A stretch of 64,000 bases of DNA from Mesorhizobium onobrychidis (GTDB lineage Bacteria; Pseudomonadota; Alphaproteobacteria; Rhizobiales; Rhizobiaceae): NCBI RefSeq assembly GCF_024707545.1, contig NZ_CP062229.1, positions 434,001 to 498,000 of the forward strand, written 5' to 3'. Below the pieces are notes generated by a model. It made no database searches. It saw only the letters and a program-made list of their open reading frames with translations, and was not told the DNA's origin. Made by a program: the position numbers and the translations under genes. This document shows positions 34,645 through 41,705 of the stretch, piece after piece; the first letter of the stretch is position 1; every line of letters starts with the position of its first letter.

Positions 34645-35079
34645 ATGGATTCCATGCTGACCATCACCGACGTGGCGCGGCGCAGCGGCGTCGCGTCATC
34701 GGCCCTGCGTTTCTACGAGGAGCGCGGGCTGATCGCGTCCGAGCGGGCTGGCTCGGGACACAGGCGCTATCCGCGCTCGGTGCTGCGCCGGATCGCCTTC
34801 ATCGTCTTCGCGCAGCGAATTGGGCTGACGCTTGAGGAGATCGGCGCCGAGCTCGCCAAGTTGCCAGCCGATCGCGTGCCGTCACGTCGGGATTGGTCGC
34901 GTTTGTCGGGCCGGTGGACCAAGCGCATCGACCAGCGCATCGCCGAGTTGCAGCGACTGAGGTCCGGGCTTACCGAGTGCATCGGTTGCGGCTGCCTGTC
35001 GATCGACCGGTGTAGCCTTGCGAACCCTGCCGATATGGCAGGTCGTAAGGGGCCGGGGCCGAGGTATTGGCTGGGATGA
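34645..35079 (+). CDS. soxR: Redox-sensing MerR-family regulator SoxR
   Basis: This 144-aa regulator has a MerR HTH at residues 4-40 (LTITDVARRSGVASSALRFYEERGLIASER). The Fe-S ligand motif CIGCGCLSIDRC (C-x2-C-x-C-x5-C, about residues 112-123) binds a [2Fe-2S] cluster whose oxidation activates transcription. The start is uncertain: ATGs at 34645 and 34654 and a GTG at 34621 are all in frame; 34645 matches usual SoxR length. The target in this locus is the divergent SDR/QueA-like operon, not soxS, as expected outside enterics. Confidence 0.93.
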   Translation: MDSMLTITDVARRSGVASSALRFYEERGLIASERAGSGHRRYPRSVLRRIAFIVFAQRIGLTLEEIGAELAKLPADRVPSRRDWSRLSGRWTKRIDQRIAELQRLRSGLTECIGCGCLSIDRCSLANPADMAGRKGPGPRYWLG

Positions 35080-35139
35080 GTTGGCAGCAGGCCTGTCAGG
35101 CTCGGCACCGCAAGACTTCGCCTTCAGCATCGCGCGCGA

Positions 35140-35463
35140 TCATTCCGGCTGACCCGAGCAACGGAACTGTTCACCCCAGCGGCATAAGCCCTCTGCCCCA
35201 GCGCAGAGCGTCGATCCGCTTTCCGTCAACGAATAGACGACCTTCGCCGGAGAACCCGGATGGACTTTTCGGTTCACAAGCCCGTCTGCCTCAAGTTCTC
35301 GCAGCTGCTGCGTCAGCATCTTTTCGCTGATCGCCGGAATTGACTGCCGCAGCCGGCCGAACCTGCGTGGTGTCGCGCCGAGTTCGCAGATGATGTCTAG
35401 CTTCCACTTGCCGGAGACCATCTTTATCGCGGTTGCAAAACCATTCTCGGTGGGTTTGTTCAC
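35140..35463 (-). CDS. HxlR family transcriptional regulator (copy 2)
   Basis: This 107-aa paralogue of the regulator at 5298 is identical through FGRLRQSIPAISEKMLTQQL and RELEADGLVNR, with changes near both ends. Translation begins at a GTG (35463) with GGAGG 5 nt upstream; copy 1 uses ATG at the same codon. The Cys in DIICELG is conserved. Its divergent partner, a dehydrogenase gene, has been destroyed by the IS element at 35618, so this regulator may be orphaned. Confidence 0.92.
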   Translation of the reverse strand: MNKPTENGFATAIKMVSGKWKLDIICELGATPRRFGRLRQSIPAISEKMLTQQLRELEADGLVNRKVHPGSPAKVVYSLTESGSTLCAGAEGLCRWGEQFRCSGQPE

Positions 35464-35482
35464 CTTGCCCTCCTTACGGCAG

Positions 35483-35510
35483 GTAACCACTTACGCCTCC
35501 GTGCGTATTG
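35483..35510. promoter_or_regulatory. Putative HxlR operator, copy 2
   Basis: GTAACCACTTAC (35483-35494) and GTGCGTATTG (35501-35510), 6 nt apart, match the block at 5642-5669 exactly in both words and in spacing. Confidence 0.55.
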
Positions 35511-35612
35511 GTGTCGCGCTTCCCAAATCATAGCTCTCCCTCGAACGACCAGCGAGCCGAGCGTTGCGCCAATCAGATATGGGGTGTCGGAATGATGCCT
35601 ACAATCAGTGCC

Positions 35613-36563
35613 CTAGATGTTTAGTCCCGGCATTTGATGGGTGGGATCGAGTCGGAACCGTTCGGGCTCTTTTGCCCAGATTTTGCAGATGAATTCGTGG
35701 GGCGTGAGGCCCTTGAGGGTCTTAAGCCGGCGCGCGAAATTGTAAGCTAAGATGAAGTCGGCGAGATGCCGACGCAGTTGCTCGTGATCGTCATAGTGGA
35801 AGCGCTTGACGGTGGCGTCCTTGATGGTCCGATTCATCCGCTCGACCTGGCCGTTCGTCCAGGGATGGTTGATCTTTGTGAGCCGGTGCTCGATGCCATG
35901 TTCGTCGCAGATGCCGTCGAAGATGTGCTGAAGGGCATGCCGGTCGCAGGTCCGGTTGGCGAACTGAATGCCGTTGTCGGTCAGAATGGTATGGATGGCA
36001 TAGGGCACGGTCGCGATCAGGTTGCGAAGGAATTGGGCCACCGCCATCTTGCCCGCCGTCGGGTGCAATTCCGCATAGGCGAATTTCGACGTCCGATCGA
36101 TGGCCAAGAAAAGGCGCAGCTTGCCCTCGGCGGTCTGCACCTCGGCGAGGTCGATATGGAAATAGCCGAGCGGATAGGCGTTGAACTTCTTCCTGGCCGG
36201 CTTGTCGGCGTCCACCTGCGGCAGCCGCGAAATGCCATGGCGCTGAAGGCAGCGATGCAACGACGAGCGCGTCAGATGCGGGATCGAGGGCTGTAGGGCA
36301 TAGAGACAATCATCCAGCGCCAGCAACGTGTGCTTGCGAAAGGCGACGATCACCGCTTCCTCTTCGAGCGACAGCACTGTCGATCTTGGTTTCTTCGGGC
36401 CGGTGGGAAGATCGGCGGTCGAGATCCGGTTCCTCCACTTTCTAACTGTCTTCTGATCGATGCCGTAGCGCTTGGCCAGCGCTCTCAGGCTCTCTTGACT
36501 ATGCTGTATCGCTCGACGGACTGCCTCTGTCGTCGTGGCGCGGCGGTGTAGAACCTGTCCCAT
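35613..36563 (-). CDS. IS481-family transposase
   Basis: This 316-aa DDE transposase has an N-terminal HTH (SQESLRALAKRYGIDQKTVRKWRNR) and the catalytic core GYFHIDLAEVQT (first Asp), HTILTDNGIQFAN (second Asp) and NGQVERMNRTIKD (Glu), typical of IS481. The frame is intact. Its last codon ATC and stop TAG are not inside the element: only the A of ATC is IS sequence, and the rest comes from the CCTAGA target duplication. AAAGGATGCGCT precedes the ATG. Confidence 0.95.
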   Translation of the reverse strand: MGQVLHRRATTTEAVRRAIQHSQESLRALAKRYGIDQKTVRKWRNRISTADLPTGPKKPRSTVLSLEEEAVIVAFRKHTLLALDDCLYALQPSIPHLTRSSLHRCLQRHGISRLPQVDADKPARKKFNAYPLGYFHIDLAEVQTAEGKLRLFLAIDRTSKFAYAELHPTAGKMAVAQFLRNLIATVPYAIHTILTDNGIQFANRTCDRHALQHIFDGICDEHGIEHRLTKINHPWTNGQVERMNRTIKDATVKRFHYDDHEQLRRHLADFILAYNFARRLKTLKGLTPHEFICKIWAKEPERFRLDPTHQMPGLNI

Positions 36564-36619
36564 AGCGCATCCTTTGATTCGGACGGCAATGATGCGCCAT
36601 TAAAGTCCGGGATCAAACA
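35618..36619 (-). mobile_element. Complete IS481-family insertion sequence, 1002 bp
   Basis: The ends are TGTTTAGTCCCGGCATTT (left) and, on the opposite strand at the right end, TGTTTGATCCCGGACTTT, 14 of 18 matching. A 6-bp direct duplication CCTAGA flanks it at 35612-35617 and 36620-36625. The target fits NCTAGN, the site reported for IS481 of Bordetella. It is inserted near codon 8 of a dehydrogenase gene and looks recent since ends, duplication and transposase are all intact. Confidence 0.95.
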
Positions 36620-36713
36620 CCTAGACACTGGACGTATGGGATCGGCGCTCGCCCGCGCGCTGCTTCAAGCGGGATATCGCACGACCGTCTGGGACAGGAC
36701 AGCAAAAGAGACA

Positions 36714-36877
36714 GGAGGCGATCCAAGCCTTCATCATCAACCAATCATGGAACGCCTACGAAAAGCGAACTCCCGCTTCGCCGGCGCGAAACAAGAAATC
36801 ACGTCGGCGAGGCTCGATTCACGACCGCTAGAAGCGGTGGCCGTTTCATGACCAACAGTATTCTTAGGAGAAAACGC
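36714..36877. other. Unassigned sequence between dehydrogenase remnant and MDR gene
   Basis: A short frame here reads AIQAFIINQSWNAYEKRT and ends at a stop near 36831. It could be a fragment of another gene brought in by the deletion that removed the dehydrogenase 3' end. I do not recognise it. The ribosome site of the MDR gene (AGGAG) is at the right end. Confidence 0.3.
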
Positions 36878-37849
36878 ATGACGAATACAAAACCGGAGAC
36901 AATGCAGGCCGCCGCCATCGACCGGTTCGGTGGAGCCGAGCTGGTTACTGTGCGAGCCGTGTCAGTGCCCGAGGTCGGGCCGAGCGATGTCCTAATCCGG
37001 GTCGAAGTGGCGGGCGTGGCCTCGTGGGACGCGGTCGAGCGTGAGGGTCACTACGACGGGGCTTTCGGAATGCCGTCGACATTCCCCTATGTGCTCGGCT
37101 GGGACTGCGCGGGCGCAGTCGTCGCCGTTGGCGGCCAAGTTAGCCGCTTCAAGGAAGGCGACCGGGTGTACGCTGCATCCATGCCACTTCCCAAGGGTGG
37201 AACCTACGCCACGTACGCAGTAACGGATGCGGACAACGTGTCGCTCATCCCCGCCAAGCTCACGATCGAGCAAGCGGGCGTCATGGGCTGGGATGCGTTG
37301 ACCGCGCTCAGCGGCCTGGAAGAGGTCGGCCTAAAGCAGGGCGATACAATAATGATCTTCGGCGCCAGCGGCGGTATCGGGCACATGGCCATCCAACTCG
37401 CAAAACGATTGGGCGCCCGCCTATTGGCGGTGGCTTCGGGCGATGACGGCGTGGCGCTATCGCAGCGGCTGGGCGCCGACGCCATCGTCAACGGGCGCAA
37501 GGACGACGTGGTGGCGGCCGCTCGTGAATTCGCCGCCGGCGGCCTCGACGCTGCCCTTGTCACCGTAAGCGGTGAGGCGGCCGACCGCGCGCTGACGTCA
37601 GTGCGCGACGGCGGTCGGGTCGCCTGCCCCCACGGCGCGATGCCCGATCCAAATGTCCGGCCCGGCGTGGAGCTCATTCGCTACAACGCCGCCCGCAGCC
37701 AGGACGCGACCGACAAGCTTGACCGCCTGATCGACTCTGGCCCGTTCGACGTCCATGTCGCCCGTACATTCCCGTTCGACCAGGTTGTTGATGCGCACCG
37801 AGCGCTTACCACCCACTACGTCGGCAAGCTCGCTTTGCGGGTAAGTTGA
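36878..37849 (+). CDS. MDR-family NADPH:quinone reductase-like oxidoreductase
   Basis: This 323-aa zinc-independent medium-chain dehydrogenase has PSDVLIRVEVAGVASWDAVEREGHY at the front, VLGWDCAGAVVAVGGQVSRFKEGDRVYA in the middle and the NADPH motif IMIFGASGGIGHMAIQLAKRLGARLLA. The start at 36878 has TTAGGAG with 7-nt spacing; a frame extension to 36848 lacks one. It lies beside the broken HxlR partner and may be under the same regulator. Confidence 0.9.
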   Translation: MTNTKPETMQAAAIDRFGGAELVTVRAVSVPEVGPSDVLIRVEVAGVASWDAVEREGHYDGAFGMPSTFPYVLGWDCAGAVVAVGGQVSRFKEGDRVYAASMPLPKGGTYATYAVTDADNVSLIPAKLTIEQAGVMGWDALTALSGLEEVGLKQGDTIMIFGASGGIGHMAIQLAKRLGARLLAVASGDDGVALSQRLGADAIVNGRKDDVVAAAREFAAGGLDAALVTVSGEAADRALTSVRDGGRVACPHGAMPDPNVRPGVELIRYNAARSQDATDKLDRLIDSGPFDVHVARTFPFDQVVDAHRALTTHYVGKLALRVS

Positions 37850-38289
37850 GCAAATGGTGGATTCCATCAGACATCACCAGGCGTTGCGACGGCGGAACAG
37901 GATCATGGCAGACATGGAAATGTGCTGGCGCTTTCCCATGAGTTCCGCCGATCGCCGCTGATCTGCCAGAAACAAAAAATGCGCTGCCGTTTGCGGTCAC
38001 CGACTATCTTGGCGAAGAATGGCGCGCCCGAAGAGATTCGAACTCCTGACCCCCAGATTCGTAGTTAACAAGGTGAAAATAATTCTTTAAAATCAACATG
38101 TTATCGGAAATCTCGTTTCGATGGCTGCGGAAATCTCGATAAATCCAGAATGCCGTCATGGTCGGAGTTCGGAATCGGAGTTTGCCTATCCTGCACCACC
38201 TAGCTGCGCCCGGCGCTGAAGCTCTATGGTACCGCCGCGCCGGACGTCTATAGCACGCGCTGGACGACGCTAGGCAAGCTTCGGACACG
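37850..38289. other. Integration junction without genes
   Basis: These 440 bases contain att remnant D (38019-38065) and the AT-rich arm sequence after it. No protein gene is supported. Confidence 0.5.
38019..38065 (-). repeat. att-like remnant D: 47-bp direct repeat of the tRNA-Arg 3' half
   Basis: All 47 bases are identical to 47201-47247, covering CCA end, acceptor 3' strand, T arm and variable loop up to the anticodon loop. The match ends at CGTAGT, inside the anticodon loop. The copy is in the same orientation as the intact tRNA, as expected for the far end of an element integrated into the tRNA 3' half. Confidence 0.9.
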
Positions 38290-38664
38290 CTACCGGCTGC
38301 TCAGGAACTCGATGATGATGCGCCGTTCGTCTGCTTTGTTGAAGCGTTGGACCATCCGTGTGCCCCGCACCATCGCGGTCGGATTTGCAAGGTAGGTCTC
38401 CAGCGTCTCGGGCGTCCAGGTGATGGCGGATGCGTTCAGCGCGGGCGAATAGTTGAATCCCTCGACGCTGCCTGCAGCGCGGCCGATCACGGCATGCAAA
38501 TGCGGGCCGACGCCGTTGCGGGTGGTCGCGATCTGGTGGCAGGCGCCGCAGCGCTGCCGGAACAGGCGCTCTCCTGAAGCGATATCCGTCTCCTGGGCAA
38601 CGGACGGAACCGTTGCCCAGGCTGTCGCGACCACCGTCAAGGCGGATAGTGCGATGTTCCTCAT
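38290..38664 (-). CDS. Periplasmic c-type cytochrome
   Basis: This 124-aa exported monohaem cytochrome of class I (cytochrome c2-like) has a signal peptide of about 23 residues (MRNIALSALTVVATAWATVPSVAQ), haem motif RCGACHQ, IGRAAGSVEGFNYSPAL, and axial Met in VRGTRMVQRF. Its ATG overlaps the stop of the upstream molybdopterin subunit gene by 4 bp. It is the likely electron acceptor for that enzyme, as in IorAB-like systems. Confidence 0.93.
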   Translation of the reverse strand: MRNIALSALTVVATAWATVPSVAQETDIASGERLFRQRCGACHQIATTRNGVGPHLHAVIGRAAGSVEGFNYSPALNASAITWTPETLETYLANPTAMVRGTRMVQRFNKADERRIIIEFLSSR

Positions 38665-40898
38665 CCCTCTATCCCCTTCAGGTCGAGCTTCGAGAGGGGC
38701 AGGCTGCGGATACGCTGGCCTGTCAGCACGGAAGCGGCGTTGACGACCGCCGGCGGCACGCCCGGCAGCCCGGGCTCGCCGATCCCGCCCATCGGCGCTC
38801 CGCTCTCGACGATGCGAACATGCACGCGCGGCATGCGGTCGGGCGGCAGGATCGGATAGCCGTCGAAATTGCGCGCCTGAGGCATGCCGTCGACATAGAC
38901 GACTTCCTCAAGCAGCGCCGAGGACAGGCCGAGGGCCACGGCCGAGTTTACCTGCGCCTCGATGATGGCGGGATTGACGATGCTACCGGGATCGATCGCT
39001 ACCCAGACGTCGTGAACCACGACCCCGCCATCCCGCAGCGACACTTCGGCGATCGTGGCGACCTCGCTGCCGAAAGGCGAGGCCATGGCGACACCACGGG
39101 CGCGCCGCGTGCCGTCTTCGGCCGTGAACGGTCCGCGTTTCCATCCGCCGGACAGATCGGCGACTGCCTGCAAGAGATTGCTGTGCCTTGGGCTATCAGC
39201 CAGAAGCCGCCGCCGCAGCTCGTAGGGGTCCTGGCCGCCGGCATCGGCCATCTCGTCGAAGAACGTCTCGTAGAAGAAGTCGTTCATCGAATGGCCGACG
39301 GACCGCCAGAAGCCGATGATAGCCGGATCGTCGACATGGATCTGGCCGACGCGCCGGTTCGGAATCGCATAGACTTTCCCTGCGATGCCCTCGACGGCGG
39401 AGCTGTCGACCTTGTCCAGCTGACGGCCGAACCAGCGACCGGTCGGGCCTTCACCCACCGCAACCGCATCCAGCGCGACCGGAAGACCGGCAGCGTCCAG
39501 CCCTGCGCGGAAGCGGACCGCGCCCATCGGCCTCAGCGTGTCGCGCAGGAATTCCTCCTCGCGGCTCCAGATCAGCTTGACTGGCCGCCCAGCGGCCTTT
39601 GCGAGCAGAATCGCCTGCGGAAACGGATTGGCCGTCTGATAGAGGAAATGCCGGCCGAAGAAACCACCGAGCATCGGCGAATGGATGATGACATTGTCCG
39701 GCTCGATGCCGGCGACCTTCGCGGCATCGGCCTGGAACATCTCCGGCGCCTGGTTGGGGATCCAGAGCTCCAGCGTGCCGTCCTCATTCCAGCGCGCGAT
39801 CGCCGACGGCGGCTCGAGCTGTCCATGCACAAGATATGGCGCGTCATAGGTTCCCTCGATTACCCGCGCGGCGTCGGCGAACTCACCTACCGGGTTTCCG
39901 TGCTCCTCGAAAACGACGCCGTCGCCTGGCGTCGATTTCAACATCTCCTTGTGGGCCTCGGAGGAGAAATCGGCCGGCATGGCATGAGGCGTTTCGGCCG
40001 CAGGCTCCGTCCAGGTCACCTGAAGGGCTTCCACGGCGCGGCGCGCGCGCCACCAGCTGTCGGCCAGGACTGCTACCGCGCCGGGCAGCCGGTGGATGGA
40101 AAGTACGCCCGGCATGGCCTGGACTTCCGCCTCGTTGGCGAGCGTACCGGGCTCCCCTCCGAGACGCGGGCTGTGCTGGACGGCGGCATGCAGCACGCCG
40201 TCGATCTTGAGATCGATCGCGTACTGCGCACGCCCGGTGGACTTTTCGCGCACGTCGAGCCTTGCGACCGGCTTGCCGATCCAGCGGAAGCTGTTGGAAG
40301 GCCGCAGCACAACGTCGTTCGGGACGGGCAGATCGGTGGCAGCGTCGGCGATTTCTCCGTAAGGGATCGCTTGACCGCTCGCGGCATGCACTACGCGGCC
40401 CGGTTCCGTGGACAGCTCCGACATCGGCACGCCGAGCCGTTCGGCCGCAGCCTGCAGCAGCATATGGCGTGCCGAGGCGCCGAGCTTGCGCATGGTCTCG
40501 TAGCTCATGCGCACCGACATGCTGCCGCCGGTGAAGCGGCCGCCTCCGGTCAAAAGATAGTCAGGACCGGGAGGTGCTCCTTCCACCACGAACTGTGAGG
40601 GATCGACATCCAACTCTTCGCCGACGATCTGCGCCATAGCGGTGAACACGCCCTGGCCTCCTTCGATGAAGGCGCTGCGGAACAGCACCGTGCTATCTGG
40701 GCGGATTTCCAAAAACGCGTTGACGCGCGTTCCGGGCGCGACGGTGGTAGCGGCCTGCGCTCTGGCACGTCCGACCGGCACCGTGACGGAAAGAACAAGC
40801 GTTGCGGCGGCGCCGAGGAAGCCGCGCCGTGAGATGTTGAGCGGTCCGTCTTCGCCGCGCGTGGACCGGCCGTCCCGAATGGGGGTCATGTCGTTCAT
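38661..40898 (-). CDS. Molybdopterin-binding large subunit, isoquinoline 1-oxidoreductase/aldehyde dehydrogenase type
   Basis: This 745-aa xanthine-oxidase-family subunit hydroxylates or oxidises aldehydes or N-heterocycles. A Tat signal (ISRRGFLGAAATLVLS, residues 21-36) sends it to the periplasm. GIEPDNVIIHSPMLGGFFGRHF and the catalytic glutamate loop MGGIGEPGLPGVPPAVVNA are present near the two ends of the catalytic domain. No Fe-S or FAD domain is included; the Fe-S subunit is encoded 10 bp upstream. The start at 40898 has GGAGGG 5 nt before it. The substrate is not predictable. Confidence 0.9.
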   Translation of the reverse strand: MNDMTPIRDGRSTRGEDGPLNISRRGFLGAAATLVLSVTVPVGRARAQAATTVAPGTRVNAFLEIRPDSTVLFRSAFIEGGQGVFTAMAQIVGEELDVDPSQFVVEGAPPGPDYLLTGGGRFTGGSMSVRMSYETMRKLGASARHMLLQAAAERLGVPMSELSTEPGRVVHAASGQAIPYGEIADAATDLPVPNDVVLRPSNSFRWIGKPVARLDVREKSTGRAQYAIDLKIDGVLHAAVQHSPRLGGEPGTLANEAEVQAMPGVLSIHRLPGAVAVLADSWWRARRAVEALQVTWTEPAAETPHAMPADFSSEAHKEMLKSTPGDGVVFEEHGNPVGEFADAARVIEGTYDAPYLVHGQLEPPSAIARWNEDGTLELWIPNQAPEMFQADAAKVAGIEPDNVIIHSPMLGGFFGRHFLYQTANPFPQAILLAKAAGRPVKLIWSREEEFLRDTLRPMGAVRFRAGLDAAGLPVALDAVAVGEGPTGRWFGRQLDKVDSSAVEGIAGKVYAIPNRRVGQIHVDDPAIIGFWRSVGHSMNDFFYETFFDEMADAGGQDPYELRRRLLADSPRHSNLLQAVADLSGGWKRGPFTAEDGTRRARGVAMASPFGSEVATIAEVSLRDGGVVVHDVWVAIDPGSIVNPAIIEAQVNSAVALGLSSALLEEVVYVDGMPQARNFDGYPILPPDRMPRVHVRIVESGAPMGGIGEPGLPGVPPAVVNAASVLTGQRIRSLPLSKLDLKGIEG

Positions 40899-40908
40899 CA
40901 ATCCCTCC

Positions 40909-41355
40909 TCACGCCTGCGCGGCCTGCCGGACGGCAGCCGAGATCGCATTGTAGGTGCCGCAGCGGCAGAGGTTCACCATCGCGCCCGCGATGTCGTCGT
41001 CGGTTGGCTGCGGGGTTTGCTTGAGGAGCGCCGTGGCAGCCATCACCTGGCCGGACTGGCAGTAGCCGCATTGCGGCACTTGATTGGCGACCCAGGCCTC
41101 GACCACCTTCCTGCCCTCGGCATCCTGCTCGATCGCCTCGATGGTCGTGATCGCCATCCCGCCGACGCTGTCCACTGTTGTCACGCAGGAGCGCGTCGCC
41201 TGTCCGTCGATCAGCACCGTGCATGCGCCGCACTGGGCCACGCCGCACCCATATTTTGTGCCGGTCATGCCGAGTGTGTCGCGCAAAACCCAGAGCAGCG
41301 GGGTGTCCGGTTCGACATCGACTTGGTGCGTTGAGCCGTTGATGGTCAGTTCCAT
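40909..41355 (-). CDS. [2Fe-2S] subunit of the molybdenum oxidoreductase
   Basis: This 148-aa electron-transfer subunit has two clusters: plant-ferredoxin type (YGCGVAQCGACTVLIDG with a later Cys in ATRSCVTTV) and the four-helix type (QCGYCQSGQVMAATALL and LCRCGTYNAI). It lacks a signal peptide and would be exported with the Tat-tagged large subunit. It is the first gene of the operon with the large subunit and cytochrome c. Upstream, at 41473, is the remnant of a LysR gene with its control region. Confidence 0.95.
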   Translation of the reverse strand: MELTINGSTHQVDVEPDTPLLWVLRDTLGMTGTKYGCGVAQCGACTVLIDGQATRSCVTTVDSVGGMAITTIEAIEQDAEGRKVVEAWVANQVPQCGYCQSGQVMAATALLKQTPQPTDDDIAGAMVNLCRCGTYNAISAAVRQAAQA

Positions 41356-41453
41356 GGCCTTCTCCTCGTGGTTCGCAGAAAGCCAACGCGACTGGCTGTT
41401 GGCTCGTCGAACCTGAAGAGTAGGTGTCCCGGATCACCCTGATTAGGCTGCCC

Positions 41454-41490
41454 AATTCGCTTGCGTTAATCGATGAGAGACATAAATCTT
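41454..41490. promoter_or_regulatory. 37-bp block identical to the LysR control region at 43034
   Basis: The block is identical to 43034-43070, and GATTAG lies at the same distance upstream in both. It sits between the leftward oxidoreductase operon and a LysR remnant, just as the other copy sits between the leftward hydrolase gene and the intact LysR gene. It contains T-N11-A patterns typical of LysR sites. Confidence 0.65.
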
Positions 41491-41694
41491 TTGAACGGTG
41501 TGACCAGCGCGATGATTTCAATAACCTTTTGGGTTCCTGGCGTAGCCGAGGAAAAGAGCTTCACGCGTGCTGCGGCGAAGCTCGGCTCGGCGGGCACAGG
41601 CCCGCCGAACCCCAATCAATCGCTGATGAAAGCCAATCAGGGGGTAGGCTCTCCCGATTTGCGTTTCCAAGACCAGGTAGCGTCGCGACGATGA
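41473..41694 (+). pseudogene. Truncated LysR regulator
   Basis: The frame carries VAEEKSFTRAAAKLG, identical to residues 16-30 of the LysR protein at 43094, after an altered N-terminus (a frame change near NGVTSAMISITFW). It then runs into unrelated sequence after about 41590. The rest of the HTH and the whole effector domain are missing. Confidence 0.75.
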
Positions 41695-41705
41695 TGCGGT
41701 CTGGT

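Larger units (their letters stand above)
35592..36713 (+). pseudogene. NAD-binding dehydrogenase remnant split by IS element
   Basis: Removing the IS and one copy of its 6-bp target duplication restores an open frame beginning MMPTISALDTGRMGSALARA and continuing LLQAGYRTTVWDRTAKE. This aligns with the first 38 residues of the dehydrogenase at 5761 (MKLSISVVGTGRMGSALARA). Beyond about 36713 the similarity stops and unrelated sequence follows, so the gene also lost its 3' part by deletion. GGGG at 35581 corresponds to the ribosome site region of copy 1. Confidence 0.85.
41356..41705. other. Divergent gap holding a LysR remnant
   Basis: This region consists of the promoter side of the Fe-S operon, a 37-bp block shared with the region before the intact LysR gene (see 41454), and a truncated LysR reading frame (41473-41694). 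Confidence 0.6.

Noticed and set aside
38004..38288. Minus-strand frame ending ESGGQEFESLRARHSS
   Set aside because: The peptide is simply a translation of the tRNA-Arg remnant, a known source of false genes.
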